In this document: positions 48,611 to 59,470 of the stretch, in pieces
How positions within the stretch are numbered: the first letter of the stretch is position 1
How the letters are laid out: each line of letters begins with the position of its first letter
NCBI GenBank assembly: GCA_009617715.1
Contig: VTFK01000055.1
Span: 186,001-250,000, forward strand
Reading direction: 5' to 3'
Origin: Plectrocnemia conspersa
Lineage: Eukaryota; Arthropoda; Insecta; Trichoptera; Polycentropodidae
Length of the DNA: 64,000 nt
Program-made: the position numbers and the translations under genes
The notes under the pieces: generated by a model
What the model saw: the letters and a program-made list of their open reading frames with translations, nothing else
The model's database searches: none
What the model was told of the DNA's origin: nothing

Positions 48611-49029
48611 GAAGTTTATAGGAAACTTTTCGTATAGATAATATGCAAACTGTACGTGACGATTTCAATTGTTCGCATAAAAATTATTAACAACAAACGT
48701 CATAAAAATTAAAATAAACATTCTTAACACAGATGCTTTTTATACTCTATTCAGCTTTTATTGTGATCTGTATATTATACGCTTAAGCAAACCGTAGCAA
48801 TGAATATATTTTATTAATATTTACAAGTTAAACTACATTTTTTAAGGATGCTTTTTATTAGTAGAACAATATATAATGTAATAAATAATTTAAGAAACAA
48901 CACCCCTTTATACACATGAGTAGAAATTTTGTTTTACAAAGCACTTCCTCTTACCACTTACTAATGTATTGCTATTTTTATTGAATCACCTGTGTTTTAA
49001 TACGATCAAATTGTTGAAAATATCAGTAT

Positions 49030-49520
49030 TGAAAGCATAAGTCGCTACTAATGACTCTAGAAACCGCTTTTCTCGTAGGCTTTCGTACTTTTCAATACGG
49101 CTAAGACACACTAATTAGGTCGTATACGAGTCGCCGCAATTAATATGCGGTCGTACATCAATTATGCTATTGTTGCGATCCAACGGCAAAGACGAGACGA
49201 GTTCTCCGATAGGGTGTTTGGGTGGTGACGGTGGTCTGGGGGTGGTCTGGGAAGGAGCGGGCACTTCTGGAGAGAGATCCTTAATTGGGAGAGAGCTAAT
49301 TGGCTCAGCCCACCCGACGATCCTGCCGAGTGGCTCTAGTATTACTGCCAATTATCAACTAATTAGGGGAGCTTCTCTTGTTTCACCAGTCACCTGACCT
49401 GGTCTGAGCCAATCCTCACCCCATCCACTCCCACGGTGTACATAATTACTGATGGAAACGCTACGAACTAGACAAATGTCGGCTCGTTAACTTATCCGGC
49501 AACCTTGTGATCTTAAGCAA
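49030..49520. other. GC-richer island
   Basis: It contains GGTGGTGACGGTGGTCTGGG, GGGGTGGTCTGGG and several TAATTA words (ACTAATTAGG, CCTTAATTGGGAG). Open frames of ~77 codons on both strands point to composition, not coding. Confidence 0.45.
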
Positions 49521-50189
49521 AATATAACAAATCCATAGATTTTTAAAATAATATTGAAATATTTTTCAAGCATTTTATTTTAGATTTGCTTTAGAATAAC
49601 CCCTTGTTAATTTTTTAACTTAATCATTATGGACCTCAGCTTTGAAACAAGTTTTTTGATTCAGTACGATAGCAATGCTTGTTTTATATTGTTTATATAG
49701 TTTAGAAAGTTAGTTTAGTAATCAGTTATTTAACGAGTACTGTGATAGTGTAACACATTTTTTATTCATAAATAAAAAAAATTACGGTCTTGTACAGACA
49801 AAATTGGGGAAAATGAAATCAAGAACATATCAAACTCAAACACAAAATCTTAAAATATAATTTGACAGTTCTACATACGATATACAGTAAAAAAATTAGC
49901 TTTAACCAATTGATTTAAACCAATAATTGTTTTTTTTTATTTTTTAGAATTCATGATCAACTATTTTTAACTGTATAATTATCTTAATTTTAGATAAGTA
50001 TTTTTCACATTTTAAAACTATTCGCAAAAAACCTAATAGTAATTTATCTAAAATTGTAGCTTATCTATAAAAAAATAAATTTAAGCACGCATCAATAAAT
50101 ATAATATAAACTTATTTAACATAAATTATACTAATATAAAAAAAATACATAAGCTCCTTATATAATATTAATAATTCTTAGATCTGATT
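49521..50189. other. AT-rich stretch, nothing recognised
   Basis: No supported feature. Confidence 0.45.
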
Positions 50190-50560
50190 AATTTTCTCTT
50201 TCGCTTTAATTAATTTGCCGAGTAATCATCAATTATTCAAAGCCTCCAACCAAAAGTTTTATTAAAAATCGAATTAAGGGATATATTCGATTACACTGGG
50301 CCGACCCCCTTTCCCACGCCACCCGCCACGACTTCTCAACAGGTGGTTCGCGCGGGTTCACTAGCATCCTATAAAATAACACGCAACGCGTAGTATGCAA
50401 AGCGGCCGTAAAAGATATAAAAATCGGTTACGCTTTTCGAGTTAACTCGTCTCTTGTTAATTTGCGTCTGTTAAAATTTAAATAAACCACACGCAATTGC
50501 CGTGCTAATACCGTGTGAAATAAAGCTATAAATTTTACCAGGATCTCGCTGAAAAAGTGC
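50190..50560. other. GC-richer island
   Basis: It contains TTTAATTAATTTGCC, GACCCCCTTTCCCACGCCAC and CGCGCGGGTT-like text. No frame is supported. Confidence 0.4.
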
Positions 50561-51409
50561 GTATAATTTTAATCGCATATTAACGATTGATGTGTATAGT
50601 AAGAGTAGGTTTATAAATGATAGGAAAATATAATAAACCTTCAATGATCAACATGAATAGTATAGATTATAATTGTAAAACCGATTTGTTTCTGAAATTT
50701 TATACACTATCTAAGGCAGTGGTAATAAGAACTTCGGTTATTTAATCTGTTCCACTGATCAGATTATAGAGCAAAGATTATAATAGTTAATTTCTTAAAA
50801 CTATAGAAATAACTATAATAGAACTCTTTATTTTATATTAAAATGTACTTCACATTAGCTTTTATTTAACAGCTTTTCTATAGAAGCTTTTAGATATTTT
50901 GTTAATTTTATTCCGAACGACTTTTGTCACCATAATTACTGTGTAACCTTAAAATCATGTATATATTAATTTATATATCTATATATCTAGCATTACCAAT
51001 AAATCAAATAAATATTGTGTAAGCATAGCATTATTATTTAGTTAATTTTTATTCTTTAAAAGTATCTTTCTTCTGTAAAATTAAAATATAGTTACGCCAG
51101 AGCTTTTAAAAGATCTGTGTGTAAATAAAATATTATGTAATACAATTACTTTGCAAATTCATATTTTAAAATAAAATTACTTTTTAAGAATAATAAACTA
51201 TGCCATAATATATATTTGAGTTTCTATAAAATGTAATATATGTATTATTTTCCTGTTTTCTTATCTAGTATATTAAATTAATCATACATGTTAATCTAAT
51301 TCATATTTAAGTCAAGCATATACACATACGTTTTATCCGTTCTGCTCTTCAAAACCAATTTTAACAAGTTTTACCATTTAAAAAAATTCAAGAGTCCTAA
51401 ATTATACTC
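50561..51409. other. AT-rich stretch, nothing recognised
   Basis: No supported feature. Confidence 0.45.
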
Positions 51410-51570
51410 GCGAGAATGGTTTATGCCATATCTCCGGTTACGCCATACGGTAACAGCCACTTTAGTAATTGGGTGGGCTCGTGGCTTTTCGGGGGTGGTT
51501 TGACGGGTGGTTCAGTGGGAGGTTGGCCCGATAGCCTGTGCAGGATGGATATCGAGGTAAATTGGACATG
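51410..51570. other. Small G-rich island
   Basis: It contains AATTGGGTGGGCTCGTGG, GGGGGTGGTTTGACGGGTGG and TCAGTGGGAGG, with three GGTGG-type words in about 50 bp. Confidence 0.45.
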
Positions 51571-51989
51571 AAAAGAATAAGTGCCCTGGCGTTCTACTCT
51601 ATACTTTCAATTGCTTTTATATGTATAATAGTGAGCTATTTTAACTGAAATGTTGACTGTGAGCAGTAAATATTTAATTATTTGCACTCATAATACAGCA
51701 CATAGCACTTGATGATCAGATTTGATGAAATAAATATATTATTTAAAAATATAATTAAAATTATATGTGAAATTGTTCTTTAATAAATACTTCAATGGTA
51801 GTTAAAGTCTTGTTCTTCAAAACCGATTGTAGACATCAATTCCTTAATAAAATCTGCCCGCTTGAGCTTCAGATATATAGGAAGGATTTCCATTAAGCTT
51901 GAAAGTCTTGAAAAATATAGCTCTAAATCGCTGATATTGAGATTCTGAGTAATGTAGTCGAGTGAACGTACATATACAAAGAAATCTGT

Positions 51990-52410
51990 GAATTAAAAAC
52001 TCTTTTTAATGTTTGAGAACCCTAGGGGTGTAACTTCGTTGCCAGTGAGACGCAAGTTTTATTAGATTATATTACAATTGCGATAGAATATAAATGACGA
52101 GTGGTGGTAGAGAAGCTGGCGCAGGGATGATGTCCGTGGGATAGCGACAGTATAGCGAAGGATGATCTCTCTCTGCTATCATGGTGCTCGTATGGAGGAG
52201 TCTCTCTTTGGATGTGAGCGCCCATGACAGTATATTGTCCATAGGCGGCGTCTGTTTGTGACTACTCCAGGCTCAAATATCCAGCGCTGCAAAGCCTGCA
52301 CACTAATTACAATCATGCAGCGATCATCCAGCCAATAGATGTACTCATTACTTAGAACAGCGAAATATGTATACGCCTTTAGAAAGCGACATTTCTTTGA
52401 TATGCATTGT
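51990..52410 (-). repeat. LTR-like repeat copy, both halves
   Basis: 51990-52150 carries GAACCCTAGGGGTGT, CCAGTGAGACGCAAG and GAGAAGCTGGCGCAGGGATG, as in the 5464-6394 units. 52250-52410 carries, in reverse complement, the CTTTCTAAAGGCGTATACAT and GATGATCGCTGCATGATTG half. The order equals that of 27620-28110 inverted, which confirms that both halves belong to one element. Confidence 0.75.
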
Positions 52411-52655
52411 CCAAAATATGTTTAAACTTCAGAAACACTTTTTAAATATTGAATCATTAACGGTATTAGCTGTGTAGCATATTTCTAGATGCATTCTAAA
52501 ATAAGTTCTTGTGACAAGGGCAACCCTAATATTCAACATTTTAATATACTTAAGCATTATTTTCACACCTAATTAATTTATTTTCTAATGAAATGTAATA
52601 AGTAATCCATTAGGATTAGGTATGCGCATAATTGAGTTTTGTTTTGGGAGACGCT

Positions 52656-52735
52656 CAGTATATATATATATGTATATAAATATATATATATATATATATA
52701 AATAATATATATATATATGTATATAAATAACTTTG
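52656..52735. repeat. TA-rich microsatellite
   Basis: Runs of TA interrupted by TGTATA and AAATA, containing two similar ATATATATATGTATATAAAT words. Confidence 0.85.
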
Positions 52736-53189
52736 CGGGGGTAATTCCCGGATGTCAGATATATTATCGGATTATATATTTATTTTTATTTTCTACGAAA
52801 CCTTATTTGTCTTTTAGGACTTATTATACTCGAGCCAAATTGTATTGCTATTATTATTATATTACATTTTGATTATAAGTAGATAAGTTTTCTTATTACG
52901 AAATATATTTCTTTGGGTTATTCATAATAATTGTTCTATTCAGTTATTTATTGAAGTGTATTTTTAATAGTAAATACATATGTATATAAAAATAATTACT
53001 AATTGACATAACCATTAGCAATATTCCTGAAAGCCCTTAATAACTTCAATCTACAATCAATTGAACCTCAAAATAGTGATCTTAATCTAAAATATTAGAT
53101 ATATTACTAATAAGTAATAATTCGGTCTTCTAAATCAATCATTTAATTTAGAAATTTCATTTCAGTACAAATTACAGTATGTCTTCTGC

Positions 53190-53500
53190 TAATTCCATTT
53201 TCGCCACGGCGTAAAATTAGTGGCAAAATCTGCTAATTCGGAACACAATTTCGATTAATTGTCGGGAGCTCACCTTGGACGTCTTGACGGGACGCCAATA
53301 ATAACACTCTTTTACAGTTGATTAACTCACAACCGCCAAAGGCAGACGATGGAATTACTACACCCACCCGAGCCAACCAGCCAGGGCTTTCCAATTTTGA
53401 TGCCATTATCTCAGAATTAGTTTTTCCTCGAGTGTTTCGTACAATGCTCGAGAGGCGCGTCAAATACACGGCGCGACACAAAAAATCGTAGACTCTCAGA
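53190..53500. other. GC-richer island
   Basis: It contains ACTACACCCACCCGAGCC near 53360, CGATTAATTGTCGG and CTCGAGAGGCGCGTC. An 82-codon minus-strand frame has no motif. Confidence 0.4.
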
Positions 53501-53799
53501 CTTCAACATATCTTGACATATAAATATTTAATTGCTTCATTGAGCTAGATCAATAACCTTATTTGATATGTCTACACTAATATTATAATTGCTCCTTTCT
53601 AATTAATAATTAATTTATAGATAATGCATTCTACCTTAACTCAAAATCTAGCATAGAAAAATTAAGCAGTTTTTTCATATTATAATTATTATTCGTTTGT
53701 CCTAAACTTTGTGTCAGATATATTTATTTTATTGTAGACAAAGTTTGTTATTATTTAGTTTTTATGCAATAATTAAGATCGTCACGTAGTTTTTATATG

Positions 53800-54300
53800 T
53801 TAGTTATTTGTCAAAGTTTTTATGTATAAGTTAGGCTCCAGACCATTTTGAAGCGGGTTTAACTCTAGATCCTGAACGTTGAGCTGGACCAGATGATGCG
53901 AAGAGGGAAGCATGCGGCTTTTACGATCTTCAACGGTCTGAAGCTTAGTACGACTCTTCTTGCTTAAATTTCGTACGAGATTGGCTAGTCCATAATAAAA
54001 ATCTCTTGAATTTTTAATGGCATGAACTTTGAAGTAAATGTTCAAATGACAAGTTTCAGAAAAAATCTCTAAGGAGGTGTTCTAGAAAATGATACATTTT
54101 CGTATGGGATTTTATCAGCCTCTTTCAGTGGAACGGCCAATTATTAAAGTATGTCCGCTGGTTAGTTTTTTTGAAATAGATTGCCATTGTTATTAATTTC
54201 CAATGCATTTACGATGGATAATTTTAATGGGCTGGTAAATTGATTTACTGCAAAAAGGTTTTCTCACGGTGGCGTCCCATTTTAACAAAAAAAGCTTTTT
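53800..54300 (-). repeat. Dispersed repeat E, copy 2, with an 81-codon frame
   Basis: The reverse complement contains AAAATGGGACGCCACCGTGA, GAAAACC and GCTTCCCTCTTCGCATC, matching copy 1. The minus strand is open from 54045 to 53800, reading FKVHAIKNSRDFYYGLANLV and later SRMLPSSHHLVQLNVQDLEL. The composition is protein-like but I do not recognise the family. It may be a remnant of a transposon protein; nothing ties it to a named one. Confidence 0.5.
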
Positions 54301-56029
54301 TTTTGCTACATGACAATACTTGCTTTGTCACCAAGGTTCATAATTAATTATTATATTATTCAGATTTTAATTAAAAATTTGTCAAAAAAGCCTTTTAAAC
54401 GTTTCTTAAGTCCTTCCGAATTAATCCCTTCATAGGGTGGTTCAAATATTAAGCTTGCCTACTATACTAATACTAATTTTGTTTTTCTGATGATTTTTCT
54501 ATTCCTGATTAAATGTTTTAAATTTACTATTATTTTTTTATTCTGCTAAAATAAAAAAATATTTTATAAACTTTTTTATATTAAATAATTAAAAATTTCT
54601 CTAATAACTAACTCAAAATAATATTAATATTAAATATTAAATTAAGCATATTTTTCCTGGATTAAAAAAAATTGCTTAATGTTATATTTGAAATTTTTCT
54701 TAAATAGTTAATATAAATTTAAAAAAATTGTAAGTTGTTGAAGAAGGATGCTAAAATTATATTATAAGTTTCAATATATTGTTGACTATCAGACATTAAC
54801 TCAAAGATCGTCCTATCTTAAATTATTATTTTTAAATAATTTTATAGTCACATTATTATTTATAACACATAAGCGCATAATATATTTAGCACTATTTTTA
54901 ATTACAAGTAATTTAAAATAAAGCAATAAAAATAACATAAAACACCCTATTTTATACGAATATTAACCATTTGAGTAGTAAATAAATTTATAAACATTTG
55001 TTAATTTATTAGTATACCCCAAGGAATGAGCTAATTTCACGTATATTTCCATAATTATGTTGTTATTTATTTATTAGTATTTACTATAGCATTTATAGTA
55101 AATAATAATAAAAAAAATCAGTGATTCTATTAGTTTTATTGCTTTTTTGTGTTAGTTTATATTAATAATATATTTTAATTATTAAATTTATTTTATATAT
55201 TTATTATATATTATTCGGCTTTTTGTATTGTTTTAAATCAATACAGAGGCTTTTAATATATTTTATAAAATTAAAATTAAATATTTTTGGTATTATTTTG
55301 TACAGAAATCATTTACAAAAATTCAAATTTAAAAAAATATAATATAAAATAATGTTTTTTATTTACTATTTATTTAGTAATACATGTAAATATTTATAAT
55401 TGAATTAAATGTAAATATAGAACTTTTTGGGTTACCTCAAAACAGTAAAAGGTCAATGGCCGTACATGTACGGCGATACTCCTCAAAGGGCTAAAATGCT
55501 ACATAAAAATATAGAATTCCAACAATAAAATAACATTGTTGTTATCACACGGAAAAATAAAAAAAGATAACCAATAAAACTAATAAAAGGACTTTTAAAT
55601 CGGTTTTAAATTTCATAATATATAATACAACATAATAAAAATATATACTTAAATATTTTTATTTTCAATTTAAAAATAAGTTTTTAAATAAAATATTAGA
55701 ATATTTTTTTATTGTGTATTTAATTTTACAATAAATTAAAAAATAGCATATACTTAATTATTTACAATATCATATTTAACAAACTAATATAAATAAACTA
55801 TATACGCAGTTTTTAAATTATGCAAATTATGAGACAAAAAAATAAGACGAACTGTTATTTCCGTCTATATATTAAAAAAACTTAAGCTTCATATTATTTG
55901 TTAATTTACTAGGTTATTCTTAATTTAATTTTTATTTATTTAAAATTGCTTCAGATATACATAAATATATGTATAAAGTACTTCATGCCTCTGAAATAAA
56001 TTTTCCAGATCAGCATTCAGTCTTCCAAC
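54301..56029. other. Very AT-rich stretch
   Basis: Except for the palindrome repeat at 55435-55474, this is A/T-rich low-complexity DNA with no gene. Confidence 0.5.
55435..55474 (+). repeat. Dispersed repeat with a 16-bp palindrome, copy 2
   Basis: CCTCAAAACAGTAAAAG at 55435 and palindrome GCCGTACATGTACGGC at 55459-55474 match copy 1 at 18172, including spacing. Bases beyond diverge. Confidence 0.65.
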
Positions 56030-56370
56030 TTTTGTGTCGCAGTGTATAATATAGTGCTTTCGGGGGTGGGTGGTTTCTGGGTGGGTCCGTAACGCAATCA
56101 TCAAATTGCTCTTATTTGATTACCCCCCTCTTGTTTCAATCCATTCCGAAAGCGCCCCCTATGGCTCCACTTTTGCGGCTTATTTCATTTTTTTAATGCC
56201 GGAGTCTGTTTTTGGTAAGTTATCGCCGTGGCCGAGGGGATGAAAATGCCACACAGTAATACGCTAATGGCCCGACGCAGGCGATATTCAATAATTCAGA
56301 CACGAATTGAAGAGGGTGCCGAAAATAAAATTACCACCCACCTCCCGAAAAGTCACTCGGAGCTCATACG
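56030..56370. other. GC-richer island with ATTACCACCCAC
   Basis: GGGGGTGGGTGGTTTCTGGG lies near 56062 and ATTACCACCCAC at 56330-56341. ACCCCCCTC, GCGCCCCCT and GCTAATGGCCCG words are also present. No coding frame. Confidence 0.45.
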
Positions 56371-56739
56371 AAGAGTGTTTCCTAGTATATTAAAAGAATT
56401 GCATTAGTGAGAAATGAGACTTGAATGCTATGAGTATTATTCTCTCTGATCCATTACTATAATTTAGTGTCGCATTTTATATTCGTGAAAGATACTCTAT
56501 ATTTCTATACAGTTTCTTTCAGAGTCAACTTAAAATAATTTTAGAATCTTCTTATGGGTAATATATAAGTTATATTAATAAGTCATATGTAAAGTTTTTT
56601 AGTAATGATTGTATAATTTAACAATTATTAATTATATTTTGGTACTTATACTGTAATAAAAACCAAATTTCTAGATTTACATAAAATTTTAATTTATTTA
56701 AAACAAAATATTTAAATATTTTGCTATAGGGGCGATTTA

Positions 56740-56960
56740 TTTACTATGGACAATTACAATCTAGGCGACACTCTGGTCACACTGTCGTGACAGCGGCAAC
56801 ATATTCTTTGGTGGACCTTGGCGGAAAGACGACGATCGGCAGTTCCTCGTCCGCCGATAATTCGCATAATTTAATAACATGTAATTGGTTGTTAACACTT
56901 TCACTAAGCTTTAACATCAGTGGTCACCCGTAACCATCCAACCACCAAACATTCATTATT
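56740..56960. other. GC-richer island
   Basis: It contains ACACTGTCGTGACAGCGGC, CGGCGGAAAGACG-like text and AATTCGCATAATTTAATAAC. No frame is supported. Confidence 0.4.
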
Positions 56961-57395
56961 AGTTTCGCTTGTTAATATCTACAATATATCTAAAATTTGC
57001 TAAGCTATATATAAAAATCAAGCTCAAATGTTCAAATATATAATGTTTATATGTGTATTAAATATATGTAAAATAATTTAACTTCAAACATTTTTTGAAA
57101 ACTAGTTAATAAAATGTGTTTTATACATTCATAAGATTTTAATGAAATTCATCCTTGCTCTTATAAACATTTCATTTTTTAAATTATTAAGATAAAATGT
57201 TTAAACGTACATTATGAATAAGCAAAAAAATATGTATCTCTGAATTTTGATAATTTTAATATTATATTGACTCATTGAGTAAATTAAAAATAAAAGTAAA
57301 ATAGCAAATCAATTTTATTGGTGTGCAGAGAATGAAATATGTTTTTATATGACTTCACATAGTTTTTAGAAACTTTACAACATAAACCTGATGAT

Positions 57396-57451
57396 TTCGG
57401 CGCGCTACGTTCAATTATATGTACTAATATTTTCGGCGAGCTACGTTCTAG
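57396..57451 (+). promoter_or_regulatory. Paired upstream motif of F-box copy 2
   Basis: TTCGGCGCGCTACGTTC at 57396 and TTCGGCGAGCTACGTTC at 57432 form a direct repeat differing at one base, 36 bp apart start to start. Copy 1 keeps both at the same spacing. The second unit ends about 70 bp before the ATG. TTCGGCGC loosely resembles an E2F-type site; the factor is unknown. Confidence 0.5.
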
Positions 57452-57521
57452 CTCAACTGAGCTGCCTTTTTTCACAACCAAAATCAATCCATTTATTGAA
57501 TTTTTAATTCATCATTTAAAA

Positions 57522-58012
57522 ATGGACGGATTTTTTTCGTTTCTCCGCATCATGGAATTTTCAGCTTTGGTTAATCCAAACGTAGATATAATCGGGAAAC
57601 TTCCACCAAAATTAGCTGTTTTAGTCTTCAGGTATATATTTTAATTATTTTTATTTTTTAATAAATATTGTATCTAATTATTTTTTTATTTTACAGGATG
57701 CTCGATGGATATTCATTATATACTGCTTCTCTCGTTAACGACAAATGGATGAAAATCATCGAAAGCAATAAGGAATTGAGGAGCAGACTAAGAAAACACA
57801 TCAGAATAGCCAGGATGGATAAGATTAACCGAAGAAGACTCATTTCAACGGAAGGAATGATTAAGAAGACATCTCCTGCAACACAATTCAATAAAAGCTT
57901 CAGTCTGCCTCAAACGACCAAAAGAGAACAAAGCCCTATTGTACGGCAAATGAAAAGACAGAGACTCGAAGATACTTTTAATAACAGCATGAAACGAAAT
58001 ATGTTTTATTGA
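57522..58012 (+). CDS. Small F-box protein, copy 2, intact two-exon gene
   Basis: Exon 1 is 57522-57631 and exon 2 is 57697-58012, joined across a 65-bp intron (GTATAT...TTTTACAG) in phase 2. The 141-aa product has an F-box at about residues 24-68 (LPPKLAVLVFRMLD, SLYTASLVNDKW, ELRSRL), including the usual LP start and the conserved Trp at 54. Next comes a basic segment (RKHIRIARMDKINRRR), a Ser/Thr/Pro stretch at about 90-112 and a Lys/Arg-rich end (MKRQRLEDTFNNSMKRNMFY). By family knowledge, the F-box would bind Skp1 in an SCF ligase and the C-terminal part would bind substrate or partner. No WD40, LRR or zinc-binding domain is present, and 141 aa is short for the family. Exon sequence is much closer to copy 1 than the intron and flanks are, suggesting past selection on the protein. 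I do not know the subfamily. Confidence 0.8.
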
Positions 58013-58075
58013 TTATATATTGACAATTAAATTTTAACGAACAATAATTTTTTTTTGTGATAAAATATTTTTTAT

Positions 58076-58919
58076 ATTATAAATTGTATTACATAATTCA
58101 ACGTAGCGATTTTTTTATCATTCCTATTTTAAGGAATTGTTAATATTATTTTTACTTAGGCGATATTTTTTTAAGTAGCTTAATAGAACTTCAGTCGGTC
58201 GGAGGCATTAGTTTTTTTTATTACTTGATTAAAAATTGAACTTGCAATATCGATAATTATTTCAGTGTTGGAGCATTACCGTGAATGGTCGGTTGAGAAA
58301 AAGATGGGGGCTATGTCTTAGAACGAACCCCCTTCGAAAGCTTCAACTCTATCATTCCAAGAATTCAATTAAAAACTTCGGTTCATCTAAAGGATTTTTT
58401 AATTTCAGATAGTACCGCTGCTGCGCTATTTACATTTAATTTAATACACGTTGAAAAATTCCAAGATACAATATACATATGTATTTAGTAAATAAACGTG
58501 CGTTCAGACCTTTACAGTTAAACATCTTATACTATATGTTGTATTATAAAGAACACCTGAAATTTATTTATTTAAATGTAGCTTTTTAAAAAGCTGCATA
58601 TATCAAGTATTCAATTCAATTCCAATAATTTGATTATCTCTTATGTGAATTTCTAAGGATTGGTGGATATGTAGATTAATTTTGTTCATCAACGAGATCG
58701 TTGTTACAAAATGAATAAAAATGTATCTACTACATAAAATAATTTTAAATATATATAAGTCCTATCCTTTATAATAAAATTAGGTATGAAATAATAGTAT
58801 TAGAAAATAAAGTCGTATTTTGTGTCATTTTAATTTAAAATAATTTTACTATTTTTTAAAAATCAATATATAGATATAGAATATAAATTATTTAAAAAAA
58901 TTTTACAAAACTAAGCACC
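58076..58919. other. AT-rich stretch, nothing recognised
   Basis: A moderate-GC patch at 58190-58390 lacks any frame or motif I know. Confidence 0.45.
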
Positions 58920-59470
58920 ACCTCAAAAATCCACCCACGCTCAACCGTTGATTTTGCGGACGTTTTGCTTCAAATTACTACCAATAAAAAAAGCATTCAC
59001 ACACACATAGCATTTTGACAAGCGTTCATTATGTCCGATTCATAGTCATTTTTTTCTCTCTCCTGTCGAATACCTACGTGCCGTATGGGAAATCACGTCG
59101 CGAGGCTTCCTGACTGGGAATTAACGAACGGAACACTGTGTATCAAAAAGGCTATTTAAGTTGGTGTGCGTCGTGCCCCGCTATTGTGCGCCTCGCATTA
59201 GTTTAATTAAATCTATTTCAACAACAAACTTTAATTAAATTCAAGTGTTGTGTAAGGAGAGTGAGCGCGGCGGAGGTTGGGGCCACCAGTGTGGGGGTGC
59301 ACCCGATGTGCTTTGTTATACACTAGCTCTCCACTTTCTTGGGGATAACTAACGCCTAAATAATTACAGTGGAGCGACTGCTACACTTATAATAATCGCG
59401 CTCTTAATCGATCGTGTTTGATGGGTTAATGTACCTTATAAATGCAATTCTTAATAATTACTGTGAGGTG
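58920..59470. other. GC-richer island
   Basis: It contains ATCCACCCACGCTC, GTTTAATTAAATC, TTTAATTAAATTC and GTGTGGGGGTGCACCCGATG. Two TTTAATTAAAT words about 30 bp apart are notable. Confidence 0.45.

Larger units (their letters stand above)
57395..58075 (+). repeat. Dispersed duplicated segment holding F-box copy 2
   Basis: Partner of 28670-29343. It carries the full gene plus about 125 bp of upstream and 60 bp of downstream DNA, so each copy moved with its probable promoter. Confidence 0.8.

Noticed and set aside
49115..49397. Overlapping ~77-codon frames on both strands as a gene
   Set aside because: They are open together because the island is GC-rich and low in stops; neither shows a protein motif.
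53233..53481. 82-codon minus-strand frame
   Set aside because: It spans a GC-richer island with CACCCACC words; no protein similarity I can name.
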